Part shown: positions 30,318 to 41,434 of the stretch, piece by piece
How the letters are laid out: each line of letters opens with the position of its first letter
Position numbering within the stretch: position 1 is the first letter of the stretch
Assembly (NCBI GenBank): GCA_020744425.1
Contig: JAGMUV010000032.1
Coordinates: 558,001-622,000, forward strand
Source of the DNA: Dactylonectria macrodidyma
Lineage: Eukaryota; Ascomycota; Sordariomycetes; Hypocreales; Nectriaceae
Reading direction: 5' to 3'
DNA length: 64,000 nt
The notes under the pieces: generated by a model
The model's database searches: none
What the model was told of the DNA's origin: nothing
Seen by the model: only the letters and a program-made list of their open reading frames with translations
Translations under genes and position numbers: made by a program

Positions 30318-31295
30318 TTACTTATCATTGTAACTGGAAGTAGATTGGTCGAAGATCTTTATGGAATTGATGAGCCAGTAGGCCTCAGTGAAGGCAGCTG
30401 GGTTGGCAGCGACGTAATCATTACAGTTGGAGGAGAGGGCAGAGCACTCAAGATTAGTATTCCAGATCTCAGCGGAGCCGGCCCAGTCTCCACAGAAGGT
30501 GGTGTCGAAGACTAGGTTGTTGTCCATAAAATAGGTATCTATGTTACAGCCAGAGCCGCCAGTGAAGCGCGCAATAGGCAGGCCCCACCCAGATGGATCA
30601 AGGAATTCGGTCTTAATGTTGTCAGGGATCTGATTGCGGGCGAAGAACCAGATAGAAATGTGATCTGAGGTCCACTCCATAGCATACACGCCGCCACCAT
30701 TAGCATTAAAGCTATTACCGTAATTCTGATAATTGGCAGTGCTTTGGCCGCAGCCGGTGTGAGCATAACCAGCGTTGCAGTTAGACTCTAATAAAATGGT
30801 ACTTTCCAGAGTCCCTTCGTTTGTAATATAGCAGCCGGAACCGGTGTGAAGAGTGATAGTATTGTGGACTTGAGTATTAACACCCTCAATAATATCAATC
30901 TCTCCAGAGACGGGCCAGTTGGGTCCGAAGAGCCACATAGCCGGCCAGACTCCACAGATGCTGCCAGGCATATGGATGATATCAGCAATAAAGAGGCCGT
31001 GGGTAAAAGAAGTTTGAGAAGTTACACGGACCGATTTGCGGCCACTGGCAGGGCTGACTGTAGTGGTATCAACACCCATATAGATGGCGCCGTTACGGTC
31101 ACCAGCGAGACCTTCACTAACAGCAGTCTCAAAGTCAACATACTCAACGAAGCCATTGGTTGGGTCCTCCTCGTTGAAGAAATCGAATGAGGTAAAGAAG
31201 TTTGTAGTATCATAGGTGATGCTGAGGGTGTATATGGTGGCGTGGGCGATTTTACTGAGGACCACAAGGCTGAGGGCAGGGTTTAAGGGATGCAT
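30318..31295 (-). CDS. secreted GH16 endo-1,3(4)-beta-glucanase, right-arm copy, 325 aa
   Basis: Identical in every residue to the gene at 12496-13473, with the signal peptide and the GEIDIIEG catalytic block intact. The upstream region of about 1 kb is also duplicated, so both copies should respond to the same signals. Confidence 0.93.
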   Translation of the reverse strand: MHPLNPALSLVVLSKIAHATIYTLSITYDTTNFFTSFDFFNEEDPTNGFVEYVDFETAVSEGLAGDRNGAIYMGVDTTTVSPASGRKSVRVTSQTSFTHGLFIADIIHMPGSICGVWPAMWLFGPNWPVSGEIDIIEGVNTQVHNTITLHTGSGCYITNEGTLESTILLESNCNAGYAHTGCGQSTANYQNYGNSFNANGGGVYAMEWTSDHISIWFFARNQIPDNIKTEFLDPSGWGLPIARFTGGSGCNIDTYFMDNNLVFDTTFCGDWAGSAEIWNTNLECSALSSNCNDYVAANPAAFTEAYWLINSIKIFDQSTSSYNDK

Positions 31296-31740
31296 GATTG
31301 TTTGACGGGAGGGTATTCTCGGATCGAGTCTGAAGTTTCCAGGGAGAATAAGGACATACTAGATTGATTGATAGGAGATGTAAGGTATGAAAGCATCAAG
31401 ACACGTCGGTTTTGCATAGAACGGGCAGGAAAGGGACTTCCCTAATAAGATGAATGAATTGGGGATCACTGGGATCTAATTCTCCCATCCCCTAATCGTA
31501 CTGCACAGCCCCGGGAGACGCATCTTGTCGATTAAAATTTAACCACAACCCCTAATCAGGCATCAAGTGAATGTTTAATCTGTTACAGTAACAATTGGCG
31601 TGGTTAACGTGAATTTGTCAACAAATGGCTTGATTGGTTATTTAGCGTCCACTTCCGGTCTCCCCAACGTCAGGAAGTGGCCATTGCAGGCCGCCTGGGC
31701 AAGCAACATGCAGCGCCGTTAGGTTGGTCCAAATATTCTC

Positions 31741-31846
31741 GTCCCAAGCCTGGGCAGGGTTCGAATCCACGACACTCCACGAGCGCTTCCCGAATCCACT
31801 ACACTGAGGCATGATGTGCCGTGGATTTGAACCCTGAGCCTGGGAC
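31741..31846. repeat. tRNA-like foldback (right arm)
   Basis: Mirror copy of 11945-12050, with the two B-box-like motifs in inverted orientation. Confidence 0.4.
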
Positions 31847-32432
31847 AGGTCTGGTGGACGCTTGCAGAGAATGTCCATCTCCGGACCTGGTACATAATGC
31901 ATCCGCTGGGAATACAAAATCCCTCAATCTATGTAAAATCGACCGAGAGATGGGGCAGAATTTCCCACACCGTGCGACCATCTACGCGGTTTCACAATGG
32001 CGTTGCATTTTAGGCAGCCACCCATCCAGTTCGAGCGTGATGAAAGATGCAGGGACAAAAGAGCGGTGCCAGTGAATACCGGTATAACTTTGCTGTTTCC
32101 CCCTTTCGTGGCAGTAACTCAAAACGACATGGAATATTCAACCCTTCGACGGTTTTTAACTCAACATTCTCCCGACGGCTACTTGCACACACATCATCTG
32201 AGAACACCGCACCTCGCATTGACAGCCACCAGCGTTGCCCCAGCCGCACGTCAGGTATTGCACGTTTCTAATCCTTGGTGTTTTGCATCCCCGTGTCAAA
32301 AAACCGAAACGAATAAAAAGAAAAGGAATCTACAAGAATCGTTCATCACTCTTCCCTGTCTCGCAATAAACTTTCCACGTATGCCGTGTCCAAGTACTGT
32401 CCCGATTCCAATCGGCGATGATGACATCCGTC

Positions 32433-32822
32433 TTACCGCTCGCAGCAACGAAGAAACTCACTCCAGTACTGACGGTACACATCCGCCACGTTCTTGTCCA
32501 CAAACCCCGAACAGTACTCATCCCTACACTCTTCTTTGGGATAGACGAAATAGAAGTCGACGCCTCGGTCAACCAAAGCGTCCCGAATATCAAAATGATG
32601 ATCGAGAAGAAGAACACACGGTTTACCCAACCATGCCATAACAGCATCCATATACGCCGGTAAGGGGTCAGAGTGCCTCGTCCCATCGTCACAAATTCGA
32701 AATAAATCTTTCCTAAGCTCGACCACTGGTCTCGATGCACTGTGTTTGGCTCGCCGCGCCAAAGTGGACTTGCCTACACCGGCCAAGCCTACGATAACAA
32801 ACGCCTGTTGCTCTGTCTGCAT
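32433..32822 (-). CDS. small P-loop NTPase/kinase-like protein, 129 aa
   Basis: Starts at the ATG at 32822 (MQTEQQAFVIV). Residues 10-20 are a Walker A loop (GLAGVGKSTLA), and LLLDHHFDI near residue 75 could be the Walker B strand. The whole protein resembles a minimal P-loop nucleotide kinase or AAA-type fold. It is unusually short, so it could be a stand-alone small kinase or a remnant of a larger one. The inverted-repeat boundary crosses the gene at about codons 57-61, so only this copy is complete. Confidence 0.6.
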   Translation of the reverse strand: MQTEQQAFVIVGLAGVGKSTLARRAKHSASRPVVELRKDLFRICDDGTRHSDPLPAYMDAVMAWLGKPCVLLLDHHFDIRDALVDRGVDFYFVYPKEECRDEYCSGFVDKNVADVYRQYWSEFLRCCER

Positions 32823-33010
32823 GTTTCGTCCACGAAGGAGAATGATGATGTTCCACGATGTCCTTCCCGGACAAAAGATACAAATCCAACGACCGCGACA
32901 AGCGCTATATAATAGTCACTCCCGTTCCCCGGATCAATGTCTCTCACGAGATCATAACAGAGACTCACCCCGGGTTCGTAGTAGTAGTCCCGTCGCCCCA
33001 GGTTCCGTGT

Positions 33011-33204
33011 TCAGTTTTGTCAAACGCCCAGTTTTGTCAAAGGTCCAGTTTTATCAAAGGTCAAAAATGGATATTGGGGTATCAGGAAGCTCAGCCATAC
33101 TAAACTGTTGGCAAAAGTCCTAAAGCAGATTTCTAAGTTATAAAATCATCTCCGGTACTGTAAAGCTGGACGTTTGGCAAAGTTGGACATTTGACTAAAA
33201 CTGG
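33011..33204. repeat. CCAGTTTT-family short element, copy 2
   Basis: It starts with direct units (CAGTTTTGTCAAACGCCCAG) and the shared segment GGTCAAAAATGGATATTGG to AGCTCAGCCATA. It then jumps to inverted units ending TTTGACTAAAACTGG at 33204. With both ends within about 195 bp, it looks like an internally deleted, non-autonomous (MITE-like) member of the family at 8036 and 56756. Confidence 0.6.
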
Positions 33205-33662
33205 AGATTTGAGTGTAGAGATGGCGCATGGGTTGTGGTGCAGAGGGGGGCTAATTGCGGAGGCTGAGTTTGGTGGCGCGACGATGGCCTGAATGCCGTC
33301 CCTGTTCGACTCGCCGTCGCCCCCGTGACCCTAGCCGAGTAGTCGTCGACAAAGGCTATCGATCCGCCTTTCGAGTCACTCAAGCACACGAACCACGCCA
33401 TCAAGAAGGGATCTCGCCAACACCTCCCTCTTATCATTCCAAACAGGAGACCGGCCCCCTACGGGTTCCGCCAATGCCTTTTCGGAACGAGTTGAGAACT
33501 TAAGAAATGGCCTATGTAGATAGAGGTCAAAGACAAGGAGAGGGAAGTTTGGAGACAGCTGATCAAACACCAAATGGTATTAGCATGGCTTGGCTACTGT
33601 AGTGGCGACCAAAACCGAGTAGGAATAGAACCTGAACCTGAACCTGAACTAGTCGGGGCTTC

Positions 33663-34662
33663 TCACTGCATGGGGCAATCCTCTCCGGCTCCTCCTCTAC
33701 CAAAGCCCCCTCTGGTTTGTCTCTCTTTCTTGATCTTCGTCATCAGCCTATCCAGCCTCCATGGGTCCAAGTCACCAAACTCCGCATCTTTCAGCTCCTC
33801 CGGCTCAACCTCCGTCTCAGCTTGCTCCTTGACAACTCGTCCATGTCCGTCTTCCAAGAATTTGCGCATAACTTTTGCGGCGGCATCGATCCCGGCATCC
33901 ACAGCCTCTCCCTTATCGTCGCTTGTCAAGCCTCTACGGCCTGCAGCAGTGGAGAAGACGTAGCCGACCACGTAAGGCAGCTTGTCTTCTGTGGGTATGT
34001 ATTGGAGGAATGCGACCCCCAATAGCCGGGTAAACTCTTCTTTCAACTCCATGAGGAAAGTCCACGCGGAGTTGTGCATGGTGAAGTAGTTGAAGACTAT
34101 GTCGGGGATCTCGGCGTGTATGTTAAGGGCAAGCTTGCGAATAAGAGCAGCAGGGGAGAGCGTCACCGAGTCAATCTATTGATAAGTGTCAGCAATAAGT
34201 TCTTGGCACGGTAATTCACTGTTATTTAAAACTCACAGTCTCATTCTTCGCTTTTTCCCTGATCTCTGGGCGGACATGCCCTTTGCCGTCCAGGGTCTCA
34301 TGGCGGCGACCCTCAATCAAGATCCCTTCAATCAAGTCAGACGAAAAGGGGGGACGTTCTCCGGTCGGCGCGAGACGACGGTTAATCACCAAAGACACCC
34401 ACCCCTTGAACTTCATGTTGCGTCTGTTTGCGGTGTTGACATTGACTTTGCCCTTCCGCTTGGTCGGCGCCAAGTTACTGGCGGACACGCCGATGCAAAG
34501 ACAGTAATTCTTGAAGTAGTCTTCGCGGTTCGTAGGTGGATCGCCGACAAAGACAGCTGAGTCACCCTGCATCTTCCAAAAAGTTTCGAGATCTTCCCAT
34601 ACGAAATGGTCCAAAAGAAGTTTCTCCTGGCGAAGAGCGTGGTACAGCTGTGTCGTACACAC
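33663..34662 (-). CDS. conserved-looking fungal protein of unknown function, two exons, 5' end uncertain
   Basis: The first visible exon ends at about 34237 (KAKNET) with a GTGAGT donor. The second runs from 34175 (IDSVTLSPAALIRKLALN) to 33663 after a CAATAG acceptor, and the frame is kept. The upstream frame begins at a GTG (34662), not an ATG, and directly behind it lies a LINE-like tail, so the 5' end is either in another exon or cut off. The protein contains FVWEDLETFWK and YVVGYVFSTAAGR and ends in a Gly/Arg-rich tail. I cannot assign a family. Confidence 0.5.
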
Positions 34663-34680
34663 GACTCGAGGTTAGTCCTC

Positions 34681-34840
34681 CCGGGCGGAATAAATTTCAT
34701 TCATTCATTCACACTCATCAGTCGCCACCTTGAACTTTTGCCCAAAATGGCGCAGCTGGTGAATCCAACACCTTTCGTGCCGAAAGGCACCTCGGCTCAA
34801 GCCATTCTATTAATATGTTCACACGTGAACGAATGAATGA
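34681..34840 (+). repeat. two LINE-like 3' tails
   Basis: GGGCGGAATAAATTTCATTC with further CATT repeats ends near 34712. A second segment, GTGCCGAAAGGCACCTCGGC onward, ends in GAATGAATGAC near 34840. Both resemble the ending of the LINEs in the arms (GTGCC...CGGCTTAAGCC...GGGCG...AATAAATT plus a 4-base tail repeat). They appear to be minimal LINE 3' pieces between two genes. Confidence 0.4.
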
Positions 34841-34841
34841 C

Positions 34842-35934
34842 TTATACCATCATCCACGCCGCCGCAGCCACTAACACAACCCACACTCCCAGCCTTGGGC
34901 CATTCCTCGTTCCGCTAGCCTCGACTGGGTTGCCGAGCGCTTTGTCAATGGTGCAAGTGGCACCATTGTCAGGAACATTTTCCACCGCCGAAGACGCGTT
35001 GAAGGCCATCTCAATCCACTGGACCTCGAGCGTAGCCTTGTTGCCAACAGCCATGCGGCCTGACCAAGAACCACCGTTACTCCACATGTCGAGGAAGATG
35101 GTGCCGGAGAATTTAGGCACGTTTGTCCGTGTTTGCTTCAGAGCCTGGCCATTGACGTACCAGATGCTCACCTCGTGATCAGGCAGCCAGTCCAGCCGGT
35201 AGACGGTCCAGTCTTGACATGAAGCACGGCTCGGCAGCGACTCGTTAAACGCCGCCCCGGCAATGGCCTCGTCCTTGGCATTCGTCGTGGGTTGGTTGGA
35301 AAAGTGCACGCGGCTGTCGCCGTCTCGGGTCAGGACCTCAATGTCCGACTCCTGAGTGTCATTGTGGTAGATAAAGAAGCCAGCCACGGCGCCAGAGTCG
35401 CCATACACCCGGGCAGAAACCCTGAGGGAAATTGCGTCAACCTTGGCCTTGTTGAAGAAGACTTCGCCCGACTGCTGAGTGTTGTTGGCAAGCCTGCTCG
35501 TGTTGAGCGTCAGATGCGCCTCTTCATCTCGGCGTGCTGGGCGGCGTTCGTTAGTGTGGGAAAAAAAAAAGAACTTGTACAAAATCCAGCAGGACTAACT
35601 AACCCATGAAGACATTCTGCGGGATATAGTGAAGTGCAGCAAGACCCTCGGCCGCTGCTCCCTTGTACTTCAGCCGGACCGTCCAATCATCAGCCCACGA
35701 GGAGTCGTTGGTCGATTTGCTCAAGATCAGGCTGGGAGAGTTGCTCTTCTCAGTCGGCCAGTACTCTGCTGACAAAGACGGGGTTGAGATGGAGGCATTC
35801 CGAAAGTCGTAGAACCGATAAAAGGAAAAAGTGCTCGCATAGGAACCGTTGACACTGAAAGCGGAGCAAGGCTTATCTGCCCTCGTGGTGATAACGAGGG
35901 TAATGAGGCTGAGGAATAAGTAAAGGCAAGCCAT
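34842..35934 (-). CDS. secreted GH16-like concanavalin-fold protein, 341 aa, two exons
   Basis: Exon 1 is 35934-35604 (ATG at 35934, MACLYLFLSLITLVITTRAD, a signal peptide). Exon 2 is 35536-34842. The intron has a GTTAGT donor and a CCCAG acceptor, and joining gives VFM-ARRDEEAHL in frame. The glycoside hydrolase family 16 catalytic signature is near residue 180 (TQESDIEVLT, Glu-x-Asp-x-Glu). It is followed by WTVYRLDWLPDHEVSIWYVNG, the Trp-rich part of the fold. The last 20 residues are hydrophobic (GVWVVLVAAAAWMMV), which suggests a GPI-anchor signal and a wall or membrane location. It is clearly different from the duplicated GH16 in the arms. Confidence 0.85.
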
Positions 35935-36003
35935 CGGGATCACGTCTTGGGAGGGGGGATTTCCAGTTAGACCGAAGAATGAGAACCGTCGGTGTAGGGG
36001 CAA

Positions 36004-37968
36004 ATATATCGGAATATTCTTTACTTACGCCTGTTACTATCTGGTGGCATTAAAGCGTCGTGGCTATTCTCGATAGCTCACTGCCCCCTTTAGACGAGGC
36101 TCTGGGAGAATATGAGTGCCGCTTTGCCGGTCAACGCCCCACCGACCATGGATAGATATGTCGGCTGAGACCCCGTTTAACGCCAACATCTTTATGTGTC
36201 CTCTAATCTCGCCGACCCCACATGAGATCGGGCCTCCCCCGCGGCGCTAATCGAGAGAGGGGGCCACAGTTGCGGTGCTATGGGTTTGGCTTGCTGATGC
36301 CCCTGGCGTGCAACTTGTAGCCGCTTATAGCTACCAGTAACCGCTGCGCTACTGGCGACCACTATTTTTTATTACAGTTGATGGCCACTGAGCTACTCGT
36401 TGCTGTTATTTCATCTCCATCGCCGTTTTTTCGACTACGACTCCAGTTCCAGCTCGTGTTCAGTTTATAGAGTTTGGTGGTACCGCACCATCGCAGTTCC
36501 CCTGAACATGTGCGCGGCGCTACTACGATTTGGCTGCTCCCTCCCCTTGCCGGTCGACGCACGTGGCGGGCAGGGATGATCTAGGAACACTCAGGTGCTA
36601 GATTATACGAACTCTCAGAACACCATTAGAGGTAACATTGTGTCCCTTATGTCAGGGCAAGGTCAATTCGATGTAACCATCCTAGCGTGCAGACCAACCA
36701 CCCAATTGGCCCCCAACAAACAGCTCTGAGGGAACTGCGTTCGGACCGTCCCCAACCCTAATCTTGTTGGGGTTGGTTTTGGGTCGCGTCTCCTTTGGCC
36801 ACACCGAGATAGACCGTTTCATGGTCAGCGGCTTCTTCCGCCCCTGCCCCCCAGTGGTAACCTCTCAGCTCAGCCTAGAAATGTCATCACAGCATCACGG
36901 CATCTACTAACCATATGCCACACTGAAGATATACGCTACTTACTATCTCACTAAGTGGAGTGTGCATTCCCTTTTGCTAGTCAGTTCAGTAATACAACAC
37001 CATACCTGACTTTGGCTGACATGTCTCGTAAGGCTTTCGGCCGCGACTAGAATCTGATGGTAACTGCAGCTAGTAGAAACGCCCTGGTTGCGGGACAGGG
37101 GTAGAGCAAATTCATTCGTCCAGACCGTTGTTCCGACACTACGGGCACTCAGCATATTAGTGTGTGCTCAACCTTAAATACGTGGGCCATGCGGAAAAAG
37201 AAACTAAAAAGCCTTGTTGATCGGGTTCCCCACAAAGTCGACCTGAAATGACTTAGTCAATGGAATCTTAGGATCAGTGCTCAACTAGGACGGCCCGACG
37301 AACGGGCCCTCTTCAGCTCAACCGCACAAAGTAACAAGGATTCTTGCTCCTGTCCTCTTACAGTAGTCTGGACCTCGTCTCGTTTTCAGATGCCTCCGCC
37401 TGCAAGGCCCATAATCACGAGCGGGGCATGCATTCGCTAGTCTGCCGACCAGCGCGAGATGATGGACGGATGGATGCTCCCACGGGTGGTTTTTTTTGTA
37501 TTCTTGTGTGAGGTGAAATGGCAACAGTCGCACGCAACAAGGCCAGCCCTGACACGTACGCCTCGGGCTCGGGGTCAGCCATGTAGTGCCATGTAGTTTT
37601 TGTTGAATGGCAAGCCTGACGTGGATGAAGTATTGATGCAGCGGGCGCCTAGTCGACGAGTGGTCTGGGCCATTTTCAACATTTCTTTTCCGAGTTCCTT
37701 TATTATTTCCTGTATGAATGGCTGCGTTAAAATTGCCGTGGTCTCATGAAGTCTTATAAAATGATTTTGCAAACCACGCATCATTCTATTCCCCAAATCT
37801 TTCTGCCGCTTAACCTGCGCCAGCATTTTTGCTACTCACAGTCTCTCCTTGTCAGAATTGACTTGTTCCATTCCTTTTTCGGGCCTCCTGTAAGGTGCGC
37901 TACTCATACCCCTACTTAATTGCCCTTTCACTAACGACAAAGACCTGGTCTCCAACCCCCACTCCACC
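36004..37968. other. gene-free stretch upstream of the GT2 gene
   Basis: Almost 2 kb in which I recognise no coding sequence, RNA gene or repeat. The last few hundred bases are pyrimidine-rich, as in fungal promoters. Confidence 0.4.
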
Positions 37969-39879
37969 ATGCCCAAGGAGGACATGTTGATCCTTGACAT
38001 CAGCCTAATCCCTCCTGCCAGGATCAACTCCTCGGTCCCTCCTGCGGAACCCCAGGACCCCTTCGCAACTCCCCCAGAGAGCCCTGCCATCACCCCCGTC
38101 TCTCCTCTTCCCCAGGCCATCTCGTTCGATAGAGCTTCCAGGAAGGTTGGCATCTACGGCCCGTCACCTCTGCCCTCTCCCACGGCGTCTTGCATCTCAC
38201 TCGACGGCACCCTGAATGGTATCCTCATCAACCAAAGCCGGGAGACGCTGAGCGTTGCTCCCGGCGAAAAGTCGGCCAAGCCTCAACGCTTTTGCTGGTC
38301 TGCCTTCTGGCATGCCATCAACAGTCAAGTCTCCCCCAAGGCCATCTGGGACCTCATCAACCCCGTCGAGTACCTCTGGCCCATAACTGTGAAGAAGTAC
38401 TTTGTTCTCTTCCTCGTGGCCACGGCTATCGTCACCATCATCGTCTCAAATATGTACACTCACTGGATCACCAAATCAATGGCCCTCACCCATAGTTACA
38501 TGTTGCCCGTCCTCATCATCGTCGTCGGCATTGAGCCAGCCATGTTACTTATCATTCTCTTCGTGGCCAATGCACCCTCATACCAAGACTCCGAGAATGA
38601 AGTCAAAGAGAAGAGCATAGCCGACGTTGAGGCCCAGGTTAGGGTCTCATCCACCAACGCCTATGAAACTGCCTTTGTCATTCCCTGCCATAACTCAGAT
38701 CACGAAGCACTCAAGAAGGTGTTCGAGTCTGCTTACCCCTACTTCCGCCCTCAAGACATCTTCATCGTCGACAACGGCCGCACCCGTCACCCCAAGGATC
38801 TTTCGTTCCGAGACTGGGTCAAGTCTCAGCACTCCGACATCAACTACATGTGGTCTCCCATCGGATCAAAGAATGCCGCACAGATGGTCGGTGCTATGGC
38901 TGCCAAGAACTATCGTTATATTCTAACTACCGACGATGACGTCTCGCTTCCACCTAACTACCGCCATCCTATCCACTTGATGAATAAACTAGTCAAGGCC
39001 GTCGCTTTTCCTCTCAAGGGCACCGATGCCGATGGAAACGTTCCCCATTTCTTGGTCTCGTGGCAGGACTGCGAATACCGCCTTGCGGGTTTGACGAAGC
39101 TCGCTGAATCCCAACTCTGCGGCGTATGTTTTCCCCACGGTGCTGGTTGGTTCGTTGAACGCGACACCCTTGTCGAGCTACTCGCCTCATACCACCCTAT
39201 TGACTTTATCGCCGAGGATGTCAACTCCGGCTTCTCGCTCATGCGTATGAAGAAACGCATTGCCTTTGATGCGCGCGTCGTTCTCGCGACCGAGGTCCCA
39301 ACTACTCTTTTAGGCCCTGGCCTCAATTGGTTCAAGCAGCGTGTCAAGTCATGGGAAATGGGACGTCATGGCCTTGCAGTCAAGTTTATTCAGCGTTTCT
39401 TTGCTCTTAATGGTCAAACAACAATCTATGGAATTCTTGCCCAGAAGTTCATTATGTTTTACTCACTGGCTAGCATTGTTATTGACTGGATTCGTATCCC
39501 TTGCCTGGTTGCCTTGGGCGGCCACGCTGGTTATTGGCCCTTCTTCGGCGGTCTCTCTGCCGCAACCCTGCTGCCACCCTTGCTGTACAATTATTACACC
39601 TGCTGGAGGCGAACAGATATGCGCGTCCGCTTTGGCGCAGCCATCACGTATCCGATCTACAAGCAGCTCTACGCGCTAGTGTCCATCATCGGCGGCATCC
39701 GGTGCGTTCTCTACTACGTCGGCGGTCACGTCAAGGCCAAGCCCATCTACAAGATGGTTCAGGACGGTGACGAGGCCTGCTTTTGGTTGGACCCTAAGTT
39801 TGAAACAAACCCCGGCTGGTTGGCCGATGAAAAGGAACAAATAATTCTCAACGGGGAGGGATCAACAACTGATTTCTAG
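37969..39879 (+). CDS. membrane glycosyltransferase family 2 (hyaluronan/chitin-synthase-like), 636 aa
   Basis: Single intact exon from the ATG at 37969. A 110-residue Pro/Ser-rich cytosolic start is followed by two membrane segments at about 145-165 and 175-200 (YFVLFLVATAIVTIIVS, LPVLIIVVGIEPAMLLIILF). The catalytic domain includes FVIPCHNSD, the Asp-rich site TTDDDVS near residue 325, FIAEDVNSGF (Glu-Asp) near 420, and a QRVKSW motif near 462, equivalent to the Q-x-x-R-W signature of processive synthases. Further membrane segments follow (residues about 490-600). It should polymerise a sugar nucleotide into an extracellular polysaccharide at the plasma membrane; the product is not deducible. 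Confidence 0.88.
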   Translation: MPKEDMLILDISLIPPARINSSVPPAEPQDPFATPPESPAITPVSPLPQAISFDRASRKVGIYGPSPLPSPTASCISLDGTLNGILINQSRETLSVAPGEKSAKPQRFCWSAFWHAINSQVSPKAIWDLINPVEYLWPITVKKYFVLFLVATAIVTIIVSNMYTHWITKSMALTHSYMLPVLIIVVGIEPAMLLIILFVANAPSYQDSENEVKEKSIADVEAQVRVSSTNAYETAFVIPCHNSDHEALKKVFESAYPYFRPQDIFIVDNGRTRHPKDLSFRDWVKSQHSDINYMWSPIGSKNAAQMVGAMAAKNYRYILTTDDDVSLPPNYRHPIHLMNKLVKAVAFPLKGTDADGNVPHFLVSWQDCEYRLAGLTKLAESQLCGVCFPHGAGWFVERDTLVELLASYHPIDFIAEDVNSGFSLMRMKKRIAFDARVVLATEVPTTLLGPGLNWFKQRVKSWEMGRHGLAVKFIQRFFALNGQTTIYGILAQKFIMFYSLASIVIDWIRIPCLVALGGHAGYWPFFGGLSAATLLPPLLYNYYTCWRRTDMRVRFGAAITYPIYKQLYALVSIIGGIRCVLYYVGGHVKAKPIYKMVQDGDEACFWLDPKFETNPGWLADEKEQIILNGEGSTTDF

Positions 39880-40487
39880 TATCTAAGATAGATTTCACCA
39901 GGAGTTGGTTGTACAAAGCATTGGAGTACTTCAGCTCTCTAGGTGGTCGCCGGCTCGTCTCTGGCTTTTCCGTGTCGGGCATCTCTGAATCTGCTTAGCT
40001 GTCAAGAGGAGTCATCTAACAGCCTTTCTAGGCAGTCGAACCTTCCTGCTAGGCAGCTTCAATCTTCATTTTAGGCAGGCCCTGCTGCCTTCCTTCAAAT
40101 TTCCTTGATATCAGCTGATGTATTTATAGACTATTGTGTTGGAAAACAGCAAGTGTTAAAAGTCTTATTTAGATCTCTGACTCCTTCGCTCTGAAACCTT
40201 CTGCCGGAAGATTAACTTTTCAGATAGCCCTCACCCTCCTCCCCCTAAAATGACACATTATTATTAACGTTAGTTAATAGGGGTTAACTTATATAGAGTC
40301 GGGACCCATAACTCTGTCACCCCACAACTCCGACATCTCAAAATGCCTCATTTTAGGTGACATTCCGATTATGCAGTTAATTTCAATTAACGTACATGAT
40401 AAGCGAGCGCGCAACACAAGCGAGCGCGCACTTTTCCACCTGACTACCTAATCTCGTCTTTTAATACAATTTTCTCAACCACAAATC
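39880..40487. other. intergenic between GT2 and pogo transposase
   Basis: Contains short direct repeats around TAGGCAG (40030-40080). Nearer the transposase is a GC-skewed stretch (GCGAGCGCGCAACACAAGCG at 40404-40423) that may belong to the transposon's 5' end. No matching inverted terminus was found downstream. Confidence 0.35.
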
Positions 40488-41186
40488 ATGTCCTCCTCAA
40501 ATAATGAGGCAAATATTAATCTTGCCCTTCAAGCCCTTAGGAAAGACCCTCAATTAACTCCCTTTCGCGCTTCAAAGATCTACAAAATCTCCCGCCGCAC
40601 CCTAGAACGCCGACGCGATGGCATTCCTAGCCGACGCGATATTATACCCAATTCGAGAAAACTGTCTGATCTAGAGGAACAGACTCTTATTGAGTATATC
40701 CTTGACCTAGATTCGCGAGGGTTTCCCCCGCGACTGCGTGGTGTTGAAGAAATGGCCAACCGACTGCTCGCCGACCGCGACGCGTCACCTGTCGGCAAGC
40801 GCTGGGCTTCCAACTTCGTCAGGCGACAACCAGACCTCAAGACGCGTTTTTTTCGTAAATACGACTATCAGAGGGCTAAATGCGAAGATCCGACTATTAT
40901 TCGCAATTGGTTTAGGCTCGTGGAGAACATAATCGCGAAATATGGTATCAACCTAACTGACATCAACAACTTTGATGAGACTGGCTTTATGATGGGCGTC
41001 ATTACAAGCGGAATAGTTGTTACAGGTGCGGAAAGGCGTGGAAACCCGAAATCAGTGCAGCCTGGAAACCGGGAATGGGTTACCGTGATTCAAGCGATCA
41101 ATGCGGAAGTCTGGGCGATCCAGCCATTCATCGTGGTTGCGGGCCAATATCACCTCGCCAACAATACGGCGGTACCTGACAGCTGA
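40488..41186 (+). pseudogene. pogo/Fot-type Tc1-mariner transposase, C-terminally truncated
   Basis: Starts at the ATG at 40488. An N-terminal psq-type helix-turn-helix (TPFRASKIYKISRRTLERRR) and a CENP-B/Tc5-type second helix-turn-helix (residues about 60-130, ending GKRWASNFVRRQP) bind the transposon ends. The DDE core begins with the first catalytic Asp in NFDETGFMMG near residue 164. The frame ends at residue 232, after AGQYHLA, before the other two catalytic residues. About half the transposase is therefore missing and the copy cannot transpose by itself. Confidence 0.8.
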
Positions 41187-41434
41187 TTCAAACTTGTTGC
41201 CACCCACTGTTGGTAGTACATACGTACATGAACACCCGTAAACTTAGTCAACTTGAGAAAAACCTTGCTTTCAATTCAGCGCAAGATTCCCTTGTCCGTT
41301 TTGCATGTGGTCTCGCCCCTCATCCAACGCAGCCGTTGGCAGCGTGACCTCCACAGCCGACGACTATGTTCCTCAGCCTGACCCGCTCCGCCCGCCGATT
41401 CTGCCCCCGACCTGCCTACTGACCATTCCAGTCA

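Larger units (their letters stand above)
26831..32651. repeat. right arm of the 5.8-kb inverted repeat
   Basis: Mirror image of 11141-16960. Beyond the shared 5.8 kb the NTPase gene and its upstream region continue without a break. This arm therefore has the more complete outer edge and is the better candidate for the ancestral locus. Confidence 0.95.

Noticed and set aside
31997..32641. 214-codon plus-strand frame (and its mirror at 11093-11794)
   Set aside because: It overlaps the NTPase gene antisense, has low-complexity composition and no motif. It is probably a chance frame.
11141..32651. Palindrome as a simple sequencing hairpin artefact
   Set aside because: Read-through artefacts give arms meeting at a point. 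Here a 9.87-kb unique spacer with an ordered nested insertion separates them and the outer edges differ. Read-level proof is still needed.
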